In this document: positions 33,648 to 45,565 of the stretch, one piece after another
Layout: each line of letters opens with the position of its first letter
Position numbering within the stretch: the stretch's first letter is position 1
Assembly (NCBI GenBank): GCA_015501595.1
Contig: JADNRX010000091.1
Location: 62,001 to 126,000, forward strand
Direction of reading: 5' to 3'
Length of the DNA: 64,000 nucleotides
From: Hymenopellis radicata
Taxonomy: Eukaryota > Basidiomycota > Agaricomycetes > Agaricales > Physalacriaceae
The notes under the pieces: generated by a model
Told to the model about the DNA's origin: nothing
The model's database searches: none
Seen by the model: only the letters and a program-made list of their open reading frames with translations
Program-made: the position numbers and the translations under genes

Positions 33648-33848
33648 ATGGAAGTTAGGATCAGAGAAGCACTTGGCTCTCAAAAAGGAAATCCCCTTAG
33701 CTCGTTCCTATCTGAGCGAACCTCGCGCTCGAGGAGATGGATCTTCCTCTCGCCAGCAAAGGCCCTTGCACCTGGGACGAGGATCAAGAAACTTGACAAG
33801 AAAGGGCTTGCGGCTGGAGAGAAGATCGTGCTCAGAGCGAGGGCTTAG
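33648..33848 (+). other. Short conserved ORF in the inverted-repeat arm
   Basis: A 66-aa frame ending GLAAGEKIVLRARA. The other arm has a minus-strand frame at 46101-45901 ending RLKAKCKILLRARA. Both copies keep an open frame and a similar Lys/Arg-rich C-terminus, but no function or family is recognised. It may be only duplicated non-coding DNA. Confidence 0.3.
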
Positions 33849-34148
33849 AGCGAACACCTAGCGTCCGATCTCACACTGGAATGAAGTAGCTACTACATTT
33901 CAACGTCTGGATACGGCCAGTGGGTACGATTACGTTTCACCAGACCGCAGATTATTCCTAGAGTCTGTGATCCTGAGAATGAAGGTCCCGCGACGCGTAC
34001 TATGCACATCGCGCATCAATCTCTGTCTGATGATGATTACGCCGGTATGGCTGTATCAATGCTCGTCTGAGTCTCAAGGTCAGGGATCAAGACTCCTTCG
34101 ACCTGCATGAGGGATTTGTCAGTAAACTGTGTTATTCGTGTCTAAGAG

Positions 34149-37100
34149 TCATGGACTGACAGACTGAGCATTCTCCAAGATTGTGTGCAGCGTTTCCAAG
34201 CCTATTTCCAAACATTCTTGCATAACTTGATCAGAAAATCGGCGCGCAATCCGATCAACCAAGGTATATTTGCGGAATGCCGCTGTGGCGGAGAGGTTCT
34301 GTAGAGAGGGGGGCCATGGAAATAGAGATATCTCTGGGTTCAGTGTTTGGGCCCATGCAAGGATGGCTTTCAGTTCCGCATCACAGTCTCTCCATGACGT
34401 GTGAGTTGGGCATATTTTAGCCAGTTGTATGACAAGGTCTCGGAGGGAGTGTAGAGGCCGACATGGTGGATTGCCTGCAATAATCAACATGAAACCAAGT
34501 ATGAGTTGTTGGGGTCGGTGAAGATATTCGCAGAATTTGCGACGGTTCAAATCCGATGTCAGAGTATACAGACCCTCAATACAACCTCTGATAACATTCA
34601 AGTAGCCCCATATCGCCCAATCTGTGAAGATGATCCCCATCCACCCTCCATCCTTGAAGATTCTGTATGCTTCCTCATGACCACGAGACAATGCATAGCC
34701 CATTATGTCCATGGGCAGCGAGAGGTTTGACAGCTTGTGTCGGTCATCTTTCAAATCAGAATCATATTCAATGCAGTCATAGAAACCCGCCCAGGTTTGG
34801 AGAAGGAATTCAAGCCTCGGAAAATGGAATTCGGGCATCAAGGAGGACCGATGCCAGTAAAAAGATTGAATGCTGCCAGTTAAGTGTAACCGGTGGTTGT
34901 ACTTTTGCGACTGTAAGGAAGTGACAGATATATCTTGAATCACTGTTATAACAGTACACAAGAAGTCGAAAACCACTGTCCATAGGTCTACATTCAGCAT
35001 CACATCGGGATCATTGAATGTGCTGAGCCTCGCAACGCAAACAAGGAGCTCGAGGTGTTGGCAATCTCCTATTGTAAAGTGGTCCATTGTGTTATCCCGG
35101 TGGTGCAGAACGTGGGAAAGGGACATTTTCCCCGTGGCCAACAATGTTCTGTAGTACGAAGAGATAGACTCGACTGGGACATTATCATGGCGCGCCAAGA
35201 GGGGCCATTTGATAAGAGCATCCCAGATTTCCGGTTGAAGACGAGTCCAGACGACTTCCCCACCCGTCATCAACGACGCATCGGGACTAGTCGCGCCGAG
35301 GTGATTCTTGAAGACCAGATATACGAATTGAACCAATGAAGATTCGTCAATGACCGAAGACAGCTGATGATTGAGCACAACACGGACTATTTCTTCCCAA
35401 ATGAGAGGATGTAGTAGGAGCCCGAGCGAGTGGCTGGCGAAGAAGGGCAAAGCCTCGTGAACCGTGACAGGCAGCCGCCTAGAGGCGACCCAACTAGCAG
35501 CTGTGACAGCTCTGGTACATGGATCATAATGTTCAGACTGTGCGATTTTGTAGAAATATTCGGGTACTCTGCTTTCGTCATTGTCCAAGCGAAGGAACAC
35601 ATAAGAGCGAGCCAGGCGCTCCAGCACTGCCCACGGCGGGTCGATGTCAAATGACAATTCTTCGATTAGTTGATAGCGTTGATTCTCCATGTTCCGGGCA
35701 CCACCCCATTTCGTCGCAGCATAAGAGTGCGACGCGGCAGGAAGCCCACTGATGCCCTGTAAGACAAGAGTATGAACAGTCGGGTTTGACGACATATGAT
35801 ACAACCAGTCGAGAGCATCGACGGAGAGAGTATCATGCGCGTCTTGGACTGGATCAGACTCCAATTGGGTAAACGACTTCGACTTGCTCGGCAACACCTC
35901 CGGAGAAGTCGTGCGAGACTGGTGTTCTGATAAGATATCCGGGGCTGTGGAAGACTGGTGTTCTGATGGAATAGCCAGCTTGCGGATGCCACGACACGCC
36001 ACGAAACAATGATGGATGGCTTTCCGCCAGGGTTGTCTAATAGACTGAATACCGAATCGGACAAGTTGACAAAGGTGATGAATAAAGTCGGTCAGCGGTG
36101 TCTGGTAGGGACATTGCGGAAAGATGATAGGGATTACATTGCTGACGAGGTACAGCACACAGACAAGGACCGTGATGCTGCCGACAGCCCATGCGAGCGA
36201 GACGCGTAATGGGATGAAGAAAAGGGTGAGGCCGGCGAAGAAAAGCATGAGGGAGATGTGCATAATGATGGGGAGCATCCCGATGATGATAAGGACACGC
36301 CATTTCTCAAGGCCCATGAAGCGAAACTGGCGGATGTGGCTGCGAAGCCTGGGTGTACCAGAAGGGAACGTCATGTACCGGTGCAGCCATTGCTTCACCA
36401 GGACGGCGGCGAGAGCAACGACAAGGCTGGTGGTGAGACTGACGACCCACAATCCGTTGATCCAGATGTCAATCACATCAGGCTCGAATTTCTCGGCGGG
36501 GTTGATGGAAGGAGTCGTGACATTCACCGTCGCACCATCGACCATGGCAAGTTGAACAACGAGAAGATCGTGGAGGAGGAGAGCGGACATCTCCGAAAAG
36601 TCTGCTTGAAGGTTCTGCGAAACCTGGATGTGACCACAGCAGAGAAGAGACCGGCCTAGTAAGTTTACTCAGCAACAATGCTCAGCGACGAGCTTGAGCA
36701 CGTACAAATACAAGCATTACATCTAGACCATCACGGGATTGACCAACCATGTTTTCGTCAAAGATGGCAGCTTCTTCAACATACACCCGCCATGCTCTCG
36801 CATTGGGCGCGGTTTCCTGGCCGTAAGGATCTTCTGGGAACCGCGCCACATAGTCATCATTGAAAGCAGGCCGCGAAAAGCCCTGCCTTCCGGCATCCTG
36901 CGCTAGCCCAAAGAACGTTTTCGCGGGCTGTGAGGGTTGTGGTACACATGCAGGCCTTGGTTGGATGTGTTCGGCGTGCATAAATACATCCTCCGCAACC
37001 GCAGGGCCAGGAGCAGACCCACTCACAGGTATTTCCTGTCCGTCGTTGGATACTTCGTGGATTGTCATGAGCATGCTGGTAGTGTGAACGCAAGGTGTTT

Positions 37101-37218
37101 GACACAAGCTGCATGGCCCTGCGGCCTGCAGTGGCACGTCCTCCGTAGACGCGGGGCCGGGAGCAGACCCGCTCGCAGGTATTTCTTCCCCGTCGTTGGA
37201 TACCTCGTATATCGACAT
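34149..37218 (-). CDS. DUF6535 membrane protein (left-arm copy), splice junction damaged
   Basis: Exon 1 is 37218-36706 (171 codons) and the large exon is an open frame of 813 codons from an ATG at 36590 to 34149. Exon 1 has an internal tandem duplication (EVSNDGEEIPASGSAPGPA and EVSNDGQEIPVSGSAPGPA), then KTFFGLAQDAGRQGFSRP, FNDDYVARFPEDPY and DGLDVMLVF. The large exon starts with the DUF6535 domain: GLWVVSLTTSLVVALAAVLV, PSGTPRLRSHIRQFRFMG, GMLPIIMHISLMLFFAGL and FPQCPYQTPLTDF, giving three or four membrane helices. About 600 residues of unknown helical sequence follow. Compared with the right-arm copy, 10 bp are missing just after the acceptor (CACATC..CAGGTT), which shifts the frame if the usual acceptor is used. 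Use of the new CATCCAG acceptor would keep the frame. The function of the family is unknown. Confidence 0.8.
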
Positions 37219-37379
37219 GAGCGTGCTGGTAGTGTGAAAGCAAGACGTTCAACAGCAGCAGCACGGCCATGCTGTCATTCCGTAATCTGCATCACCGGGA
37301 GCTCGACTGAAGCGGGATCAGGTGACTTGTCCAAAGAACAAGCAGAGTACGATATGGATCCGTTACAGAGACCTGGATG

Positions 37380-37500
37380 AAACAGCGTATGTTGGTGTTG
37401 ACACCACAGCACTGATGAACGCCTTTCGCGACATAAAGCTGTAGCCGGATGACGTTCGGTAGGATGCACTAGAGTCTGGTCCGAACGCGTAATCTGTACT
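37380..37500 (-). pseudogene. Small AAA-ATPase-like exon fragment
   Basis: The minus strand reads DYAFGPDSSAS, then SSGYSFMSRKAFIS, resembling DYALVNPHCK..SSSYTFMPREAFIV of exon 2 of the intact gene at 50.5 kb. It is joined directly to the helicase fragment on its right. Confidence 0.5.
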
Positions 37501-37584
37501 TCAAGATGAGCGTCAAAACAACGTATTCCATGCAATGTACACACCATGACAGCCTTGGCGTCAGAAGGGTACTTCAAGCCATTA

Positions 37585-38850
37585 CCCTTGAGCGCGGAGA
37601 CCGCAAATTCGATGCTCGTAGCCGCCAGTGGCTCCCAAACCGTCGTTAACGTACGTGCACCAGTATACCACCTCGTCAGGATCTAAACATGGTCCTGCTC
37701 CTTTGCGCTTCTTGTTAGCCTTAATTCGTCTTCGACGTTCTTCTTCGACCTGGGCCGCGTTGATGGGAACCTTCAACTTCGACCAGCAGCCTTCGTACAG
37801 CAAGACTTTCAACATCGGTGCGTGTAACACTAATTCATACATCCACTGTGATGCGAGGGCAGGCGGAGTTACGATGAGAGTCGTCTTTACAGACAGTCAG
37901 ATAGCAAAGAATGACGGACAAGATTACAACCGACCTTGATTCCTTTCACATGAATTTCGGCTACGGGATCCCAAACGACTTGAATTTCGCTCTGGGGCCG
38001 CGTGATTTGACAGAATTAATGAGATGATTTCGAGTGTCTTTCCCAAAACAGGTTCCTCGGCCAGCCGCCAGAATGTCACCATGGGCAGGTGTGCGAATAA
38101 CTTTTGGCGACTTCCCCGGTAAATCGGTTGAAGTAGCACGAGCAGTTGCACGTCGACGCGGTGCCAGAACGTGTATTCTGAATCGTCCTCCTTTGAGATG
38201 ACGTCGCCCGTTTTCCCTTCGCGTGAGGCTACGCCGTTGGAAAGGGAGCAGTGTAGGGACGAGCTCTGTGAGTTGAATGATTTCCGCGATGTCAAGGCAG
38301 GCGCAGGCGCGAGAATGGAGTAGAATAACGGTATAGTCGCGGCGTGTGGTTCAGTGGGAGGGAAGTAGAGAGTCCGAATGAGTTGCTCTTGGGCATCCGC
38401 TAATATGCTGTTGTGCCCCTCGCTACACGTTTGCGCCGACCAGGGGATGTCGACAAAATTCGAGAATAACTATGTCAAAGTCAAAGGCACAATGATATCA
38501 ACAGCAAGCCTGAATGGGAGGAATGATTCCTCGCTCGCGCCACGGGCATCACGAACAAGCTTCAAAGAGCTTTTCCGGGACACGTCCTTTTATCATCAAC
38601 GTCGAAGCATACGAGAGCGGTGGGAGTCGTGTAGCCGCCGATGGCACCAGGAATAACCATGCTTTTTCACCAGTTGAGTCATAGGCAGCACCGACACGTT
38701 CCCCTTCGAGAGACACAGCGCCAAAGTCGACGGTGTTCTCGAAATCTTCTAAGGCGTCTAGAGCGCTGACAAGGCTAGCTTCTTCGTCTGGCCAGCCGGC
38801 GCGTTTTTCATCATCTGTGTCTCCTCCTAGCGTCGCCGTTGTGGCCGGAG
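37585..38850 (-). pseudogene. SNF2-family helicase fragment (SHPRH/RAD5-like)
   Basis: Read right to left, open but interrupted frames give several recognisable blocks. They are WPDEEASLVSALDALEDFEN and AWLFLVPSAATRLPPLSY, then TELVPTLLPFQRRSL. The ATPase motif I region follows (FWRLAEEPVLGKTLEIISLI, where GLGKT is expected), with VWDPVAEIHVKGIK. After a canonical intron comes the motif Ia region TLIVTPPALASQWMYELV, then LKVLLYEG. It ends in a Lys/Arg-rich stretch. This is the N-terminal third of a SHPRH/RAD5-type SNF2 ATPase. The DEAH box, RING finger and helicase C-lobe are missing, and there are several stops. Intact relatives remodel chromatin and ubiquitinate PCNA. Confidence 0.72.
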
Positions 38851-39615
38851 CGCGGCCTTGAAATCCTTAACAGGACCGTCAGACACCTCAGCAAGGTCAA
38901 TCGGCTTTGGAGACAAGTTCATCATGGCGAAGCAAGTCTTCCCAAACCCAAACCCAACCCCAGAGGGACGACGAATGAGGGAGCGGCGCACCCAGACGAT
39001 CCATATCATACATAGCACCGGTTTGCTCCAGGCGACGCCGCTTAAACGCGACGCGTCGGCGTATTAGTCCACTTTAGAAAAGGGAAGACGCTGTTGAATC
39101 CCTTAGAAAAGGTAACCCACACCTGGATCGAAAGAGCGTACCATGGGAATGCTGGATACCACACCTCGGGAGGCCCGGACGCACGATAATGAACCCTTGT
39201 CGAGGCATAATGAAATTATAGGCTGACAACCTTCGGGAGGACACACCAGAACTTGGTCTGCAGTTCGGATTTACTAACGCGTAATCTGTGCTTGTTGAGC
39301 GACATGAAACACCCCCAACATTGTATGCTCTTACCCGTCGGCTCCGTGTCCCACGCAGACCATGGCAGGCTCGTACATGTCCACAACGTCGTCCATAGTC
39401 ACAATCCCAGCATTGTCCGGAAGAACGTTGTCTAGCCCCGATAATGGCCGTAAGAATATCGAAACGCGACCGCAGCCGCCCAATGTACACGGGCATTGAG
39501 ACTTGACATGGACTTTCAGGATGGCGTCGAGAGCCTCGTAAAACATGTCTCCACCGGCGATACAGGGCAATTTATACTCGTATGCTAGAAGAACGGTGAC
39601 GGATTGGACTGTCAT
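38827..39615 (-). pseudogene. AAA-ATPase-like protein, degenerate paralogue
   Basis: The start at 39615 (CACCATGAC) matches the start of the intact gene at 50,524: TVLLAYEYKLPCIAGGDMF, LDAILKVHVKSQCPCTLGGC and MDDVVDMYEPAMV. Introns 1 and 2 and exon 2 (DYALVNPNC, then FIIVRPGLPRCGI) are recognisable. Exon 3 has a TAA and a frame change. Its Walker A region is expanded (RRPSGVGFGFGKTC instead of RRPSGFGKTC). About 30 codons are lost after FAMMNL before DLAEVSDGPVKDFK. Homology ends at 38,827, where the helicase fragment begins. The frame happens to stay open upstream of the start to 40,125. Confidence 0.78.
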
Positions 39616-40218
39616 GGTGGCGAAATGAACGTCAAATATATACATGCGGGCTTGTAGGGCGCCGACATCGTGATGGGGAACAGCACAGTTGGAACTGTTC
39701 AAATCGAAACTGTGAATGATACGTGGTAGTTGACCCTTTGGAAGGCAATCGACAGCCTGGCTTTTCATGTGAATACAATCATTGAAAAATAGACGTTCGA
39801 ACTCACAACTATTCGGGGGAAATTCGTGAGCGAATTGGGGAGGCTTATCGCCTCGAGATAGGCGACGACTTGGAGCAGTCCTGTCACCTGCGTATTCGTA
39901 AAGCGAAAGGTTGGTGCAAATGCCCAACGTTTGGCACGCATCGTGGCGAACAGTTTTTGCAAAAGGTTCCGTTTTGAAGACGAAAGACAAGCGGTGGGTG
40001 TCATTCACAATAACATGCTCTGGAGTGAGCCGTGCGTAAGGAAGCATACTATGGTGAAAGCTTCCTCTTGAAGCCACCGGACTGTAGGGAACTGAAATGC
40101 AATGATCTTCGTGTTGATGGTACAAATTGCGATGAAAGGGTATACCTAGAGTCAGATATAAGCAAAGGATTATGATGGCAAGGGAGTCGGCGCACTACAT
40201 GGGTAAATGAGAAGGTGA

Positions 40219-40814
40219 TCATGCATCGTCTTGCATGATGGCGTAAAATTCTTGCTCGCTGATCTCGCCGTCCTGGTCTAAATCAAACTCTTCTATCATA
40301 GCTTGCCTGAAGACGCGTTAGAAGTGCCAAGTGAAAGCGGCAGTACTAACATACAACTCGTCGTCCTCGAGGCGGTCGCCAATCTCCTTGGCCACTCGTC
40401 GCAGATTCCGCAGGCTAATCTTGCCAGTATTATCGTCGTCAAACAGCTTAAACGCGCGCCTCAAGTCGTCCATGGGATCACGCGCCAATATTCGCTCGCT
40501 CACTACCCCTCGTCAGAACGCGATAAAGACATGTATAGCGACTACTCACTGATTTTCGCGAAATCTTCGAATTCCATTAGGCCATGGCCCCCCTTGTCGT
40601 TGTCACGCAGCACTTTGAGGACTTCCGCCTTTTTCATATCAAAGCCAAGGGCGCGCATCGCGACTTTGAGCTCGTGGTAGTCGACGGCGCCGTCCTTGTC
40701 CGTGTCGAATAGCTCAAACGCCTCTTTGATTTCCTGTTTCTGCTCGTCGGATATCTCTGGACGGCTGTGCGTGCGTCGCTTGGCTTTCTGCGCGGCGGCA
40801 GAGGCTCCGTACAT
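40219..40814 (-). CDS. CDC31: Centrin (CDC31 orthologue)
   Basis: Exons are 40814-40550, 40502-40355 and 40306-40219, joined in phase to 166 aa. The protein starts [20 protein letters not shown] and has four EF-hands. Canonical calcium loops are visible in EF1 ([12 protein letters not shown]), EF3 ([12 protein letters not shown]) and EF4 ([12 protein letters not shown]). EF2 is degenerate ([12 protein letters not shown]). Length and sequence fit fungal Cdc31, which acts in spindle-pole-body duplication, in the TREX-2 mRNA export complex and with XPC/Rad4. It is the only clearly housekeeping gene in the spacer of the large inverted duplication. A truncated copy lies at 49.3 kb. Confidence 0.93.
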
Positions 40815-42304
40815 GGTCGTCGTGGTTCGGGTTCAAGGTGGGTCGTATCCCGATAAGGCAATGTCCTCTATTTTGGCTGCGATAGAACTCTTTCACACCT
40901 GCCACCAGCACCACAAGAAACAATCCCTACCACCCCTACCATGGCCGGGACCGATGAGGAAATATTCGTCAAGCTGATATCGCCAATACGGAAACCCATT
41001 CCCATTTTTTGTTCTCAAAGTCCAGTTCAGTTTATCTATCCCCTAACCAATCTCCCATGATCCCAAAAGCTCCTTCGTCTTCGTTGCCAGTCTCTTCGAC
41101 GCGCCTCGGCGCGTGTCTGGCATGAATACGGAGACGAATTTGGAAAATTCGGGTCCTGACTTCCAGTACGTTTTTGTTTGGGCATCCATAATGCCTTCAT
41201 GTTGATCTCCCCCATAGTTGATAGCGGAGCACTTTCCTCGGCGGTTTCACGCTCTCCTTGCCATTGTTTTCTCCTCCTTGTCTTTACCCTAACCCTTACG
41301 AAGGGCGGGTTTACGGCCAAGTAATAGGCGGGTTCTGTAAGCTGTACGCAGATTCCCTTGCTACATGAAACATCTGCTCATCCTTCTTCTAGATATATAC
41401 GTTTAGTGTTGAGTATCGCAATCTGTCACACCATGATGAATATCATAACATCCCACTCGCCTGGCTTTCGCTTTATTGTCCGGCCGCCAGGGTATTTGAA
41501 CACGATCCATATTCATCATGAGTACCCCATTCGCCGTATCGATAACTAAACACCAATCGCGACAACAAATTACTTACTTCTCTGTTCCTGTGAAACCCGC
41601 AACAGAGATCACTTACTCGTAGGAAATGCTCCCATTTCTAGACCACCACGAACGAATAGGCGTGTCAGCTTTACCGTGGAAAGAGAACCTTTGCAGCACC
41701 GCCGCTAGGAACAAAATTGGTGCGTTCCACCGCTTCACATCATGAGGATATCCTACTGACTGTAGCTTTATTTGGTACAGCACGACCTTTCGCCCACGAT
41801 ATCGAATGCGATGGCTCTCGTGCCAATAGGAATTGTCGTCCCTGAGAACATGTTCTAATGGCCGTGGAAACGCCTCTGTAGTAATGTCCGTTCTACTCAA
41901 GCGAACATCTGTTCGTCCGTTCGCACCATCCATTTGGATTCCGGATTCCGGCTTAAACGCCCGTCGTTGACTGCTGCCTATCGTTACTGTCCTCGTTCAA
42001 ATGCAGCGGTCCCAAACATCACCATCACAAGATAGCTTCCCCTCCGGAGTCAATATCGCTCCCGGCACATTCTGTCACCGGTACGGGATCGTTTCTGGGA
42101 CTTTTTGTGGATATAATTCCCGTGATGCAGTCTTTGGTGTACGGCGTACACTACACTGTCTACAGTGCAATCTTACGGCTTGAGATGCGCCGGTCATTTG
42201 CCTTTGTGTCACTTAACAGCTACTCTTCTACACAGCTTTCATTCCGCGGTATGCCGGCCTATATGGCTTCGACGTCAATACAGGGGGGAAGGCTTCCGGC
42301 ATGA
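40815..42304. other. Spacer without recognised genes
   Basis: Contains the likely centrin promoter (near 40,830-41,000). A minus-strand frame at 41933-41613 (106 aa) has no motif. A short block around 41,710 (AAAATTGGTGCGTT) recurs at 49,060 and 61,151 near the AAA-ATPase-like loci. The part from about 42,000 onward leads into an AAA-ATPase-like remnant. Confidence 0.35.
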
Positions 42305-42412
42305 ACGGATGTCTATGTATAGACGGCATTGGAGTAAGTTCGTGAATTTATGAACATTGCCCTTCCCAACTCACATCTGTTACTTTCAGCACCTCATAGG
42401 AGCCTAGTCGCG
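42305..42412 (+). pseudogene. AAA-ATPase-like fragment around the last intron
   Basis: The bases match 51,490-51,595 of the intact gene: end of exon 3 (TGTCTATGTATAGACGGCAT), a GTAAGT donor, the TTACTTTCAG acceptor and CACCTCATAGGAGC. Nothing of the gene remains on either side. Confidence 0.6.
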
Positions 42413-42569
42413 GAAGGATTAGTAGGGAAACGGTTGAATATGCATTTCCGTCAGTCTTAATCTTCTCGTTTGTTCGACAAGTCAGCTGATTCCGCTTCAG
42501 TCGAGCTGCCGGTGATGCACATTGCGTTACGGAATGACAGCACGGCTGTGCTGCTGCTGTTGAAACGTC

Positions 42570-45565
42570 TTGCTTTCACACTACCAGCACGCTCATGTCA
42601 ATCCACGAAGTATCCAACGACGGGCAAGAAATGGCCTGCTAGTGGGTCTGCTCCGGCCCCGCGGTTGCGGAGGACGTGCCAATGCAGGCCGAAAGACATC
42701 CCAGCCAAGTCCTGAATCTGTACCCAACCCTCACAGCCCGCGAAAACGTTCTTTGGGCTGGCGCACGATGCCAGAAGGCAGGGCTATTTCGCGGCCTGTT
42801 TTCAACGATGACTACGTGGCGCGATTCCCAGAGGATCCTTACGGCCAGGAAACCGCGCCCAACGCGAGAGCATACCGTGTGTATGTTGAAGAAGCCGCCG
42901 CCTTCGACGAAAATCTGGTTGGTCAATCCCGTGATGGTTTGGATGTGATGCTCGTATTCGTATGTATTCAAGCTTGTCGCTGAGTATTGTTACTGAGTAG
43001 AGTTACTAGGCCGGTCTCTTCTCTGCCGTGGTCACATCGTTCCTCGTACAGGTTTCGCAGAACCTTCAAGCGGACTTTTCGGAGATGTCCGCTCTCCTAC
43101 TCCACGATCTTCTCGTAGTCCAGCTCGCCATTGTTGATGGCGGGACGGTGAATGTCACGACTCCCTCCATAAACCCCGTCGACAAATTCGACCCGGATGC
43201 GATCAATGTTTGGATTAACGGATTATGGGTTGTTAGTCTCGTCACCAGCCTCGTCGTTGCTCTCGCCGCCGTCCTGGTGAAGCAATGGCTGCACCGATAC
43301 ATGATGTTCCCTTCTGGTACACCGCGACTTCGCAGTCACATCCGCCAATTTCGTTTCATGGGCCTTGAGAAATGGCGTGTCCGTATCATCATTGGAATGC
43401 TGCCTATCATTATGCACATCTCCCTCATGCTCTTCTTTGCTGGCCTCACCCTTTTCTTCATCCCATTACGCGTCCCACTCGCATGGACTGTTGGCACACT
43501 CACGGTCCTTGTCTGTGTTCTCTACCTCATCAGCAATACCATCCCAATTATCTTTCCGCAATGTCCCTACCAGACACCACTGACCGACTTCATTCATCAC
43601 CTTTGTCACCTTGTCTGGTTCGGCATTCAGCTTATTAGACAACTCTGGCAGAAAATTATTCACCATTGTTTTGTGATGTGGCATGACATTTGCAAGCCGG
43701 ATATTCCATCAGAACATCAGTCTTTCGAGGCTTCGGATATGATTTCATCAGAGCATCAGTCTTTCACGGCTTTCGTAGTGTTCAAGTCGTTGGCTCAACT
43801 AGAGTCTGACGCAGTCCAAGATGCACATGATACTCTCGCTGTCGATGCTTTCGACTGGTTGTATCACATGTCGTCAAACCCCACTGTCCATTCTCTTGTC
43901 TTACAGGGAATCAGTGGGCTTCCTGCCACATCGCACTTTTATGCTGAGATGAAATGGAGTGGTTCCTCAAACATGCAGAGTCAACGCTATGAACTCATCC
44001 TAGAAGCATTAGCAAGTTTCAACTTGCCTAGCCAATCATGGGTGCTGGAGCGCCTGTGTCGCTCTTATGTATTTCTTCGAATGGATAATTACACAGTAGC
44101 AGCATGGCGCTTGAACTCAATCGGATATGATATATATCAGGATCCACGTATCAGAGCTGCTAGTCGGATTGCCTCCAGTAATTGGTACTTTAATGCAGAA
44201 GCTTTGTCCTTCTTCATCAGCCACTCCAATGTGCTCATGCATCCTCTTATTTGGAAACAAATAGTTCTTCGTATGCTGGACCCTTATTTCCCTCAGAAGA
44301 GTCCTTTCATTGACAATGATGAATGTTCATTAGCTTCATTCCTGTATGCAGTTATCAGTCCACCACCTACAACTAGTCTCAGTGTATCATTGATGACGGG
44401 TATGCAAGTCGTCTGGATTCATTTTGACCCAAAATTCTGGGATGCTCTTCTCAAATGGCCCCTCTTAATGTGCTATGATAGTATTCCAGTTGGGTCTATC
44501 TCTTCATATCACCGAACATTGATAGCTGCTGGGAAACTGTCCCTTTCTCATATTCAGCACCATGATGATATGAATCACTTTGCAATTTGCCGATATCTCA
44601 AGCTTCTTGCTTGTATTGTGGGGCTCCTCACAGATTTCGTTGTCACACCAAGTGCAGCCCAAATTCAATGGACAGTGGACTTCGACTTTTTGTGCAGTGT
44701 TATAACAGTGATTCAAGATGGATCTATCACTTCCTTGCAATCCGAGCAAGAGAACAACCTGTGCTTATCATGTCTATCCAAGATTCAAAACATTTACTAT
44801 TGGTCCTCCTCGAGGCCTAAATTCCATTTTCCAAGGCTTGAATTCCTTCTTCAAACCTGGGCCAATTTCTATGACCCCACACAATATGATTCTAATTTTG
44901 AAGATTTACAAATGTCAAACCTCCAGATGCCTATACGTATAATGGAAAATGCATTGTCTCGCAGTCACGAGGAAGCATACAGAATCTTCAGGCATGAAGG
45001 GTGGATAGTGATCATCTTCACAGAATGGGCGATATATGGTGGCAAGATGCTGGATTGGGTTATGAAGGCCTGTATCGAGGATCTTTACACTTTGACACCA
45101 GACTCGAACCATCGTGAATTCTGCAAATATCTCTACCAACCACAACAACTTGTACTCTGTTTCATGTTAATCGTTGCAGCAAGCGCCTGGGAGCCAGAGG
45201 ACCCGCTAGACTACCTTGTCATACACCTAGCTAAAATATGCCCAACTCATACGTCATGGAGAGACTGTGATACGGCACTGAAAGCCATTCTTGTATGGGC
45301 TCAAACACCGAATTCAGAGATATCTCTATTTCCGTGGCCATCCTCGTTACTACAGAACCTCTCTGCCACAGCGGCATTCCGCAAATATCCCTTAGTTGAT
45401 CGGATTGCACACCAGTTTTCTTCCCAAGATATGCGAGAATGTTTGGAAGTAGGCTTGAAAGCACTGCACACCATCTTGGAAAATGCTCAGTCCGTCAGTC
45501 CATTACTCTTAGACACGAGACACAGTTTACTGACGAATCCCTCATGCAGGTCGACGGAGTCTTGA
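42570..45565 (+). CDS. DUF6535 membrane protein (right-arm copy)
   Basis: Exon 1 is 42570-42959 and exon 2 is 43010-45565, joined in phase to 981 aa (intron 50 nt, TTACTAG acceptor). Exon 2 carries the intact DUF6535 domain: GLFSAVVTSFLVQVSQNLQA, GLWVVSLVTSLVVALAAVLV, PSGTPRLRSHIRQFRFMG and FPQCPYQTPLTDF, with three or four membrane helices. About 600 further residues follow, matching the left-arm copy. In exon 1 the first part is out of frame relative to relatives: small indels at about 42,643 and 42,785. The usual start MSIHEVSNDG (42,597) therefore runs into a TAG. The ATG at 42570 reads through and re-enters the family frame at RPVFNDDYVARF. Translation from 42570 is thus possible, with a novel N-terminus. 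Confidence 0.8.

Larger units (their letters stand above)
32960..37330 (-). repeat. Left arm of a large inverted duplication
   Basis: Segments of this arm recur in reverse order and orientation in 42465-48030. Pairings: 32,990-33,480 with 47,520-48,030; 33,650-33,860 with 45,890-46,320; 33,900-34,130 with 45,520-45,700; the DUF6535 gene 34,149-37,218 with 42,570-45,565; and 37,230-37,330 with 42,465-42,590. The arms differ by indels. The right arm carries about 1.1 kb extra at 46.33-47.48 kb. Confidence 0.8.

Noticed and set aside
39616..40125. N-terminal extension of the AAA-ATPase-like pseudogene (open to 40,125)
   Set aside because: The intact paralogue starts at the position equivalent to 39,615 with a good ATG context. 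The upstream frame is probably open by chance.
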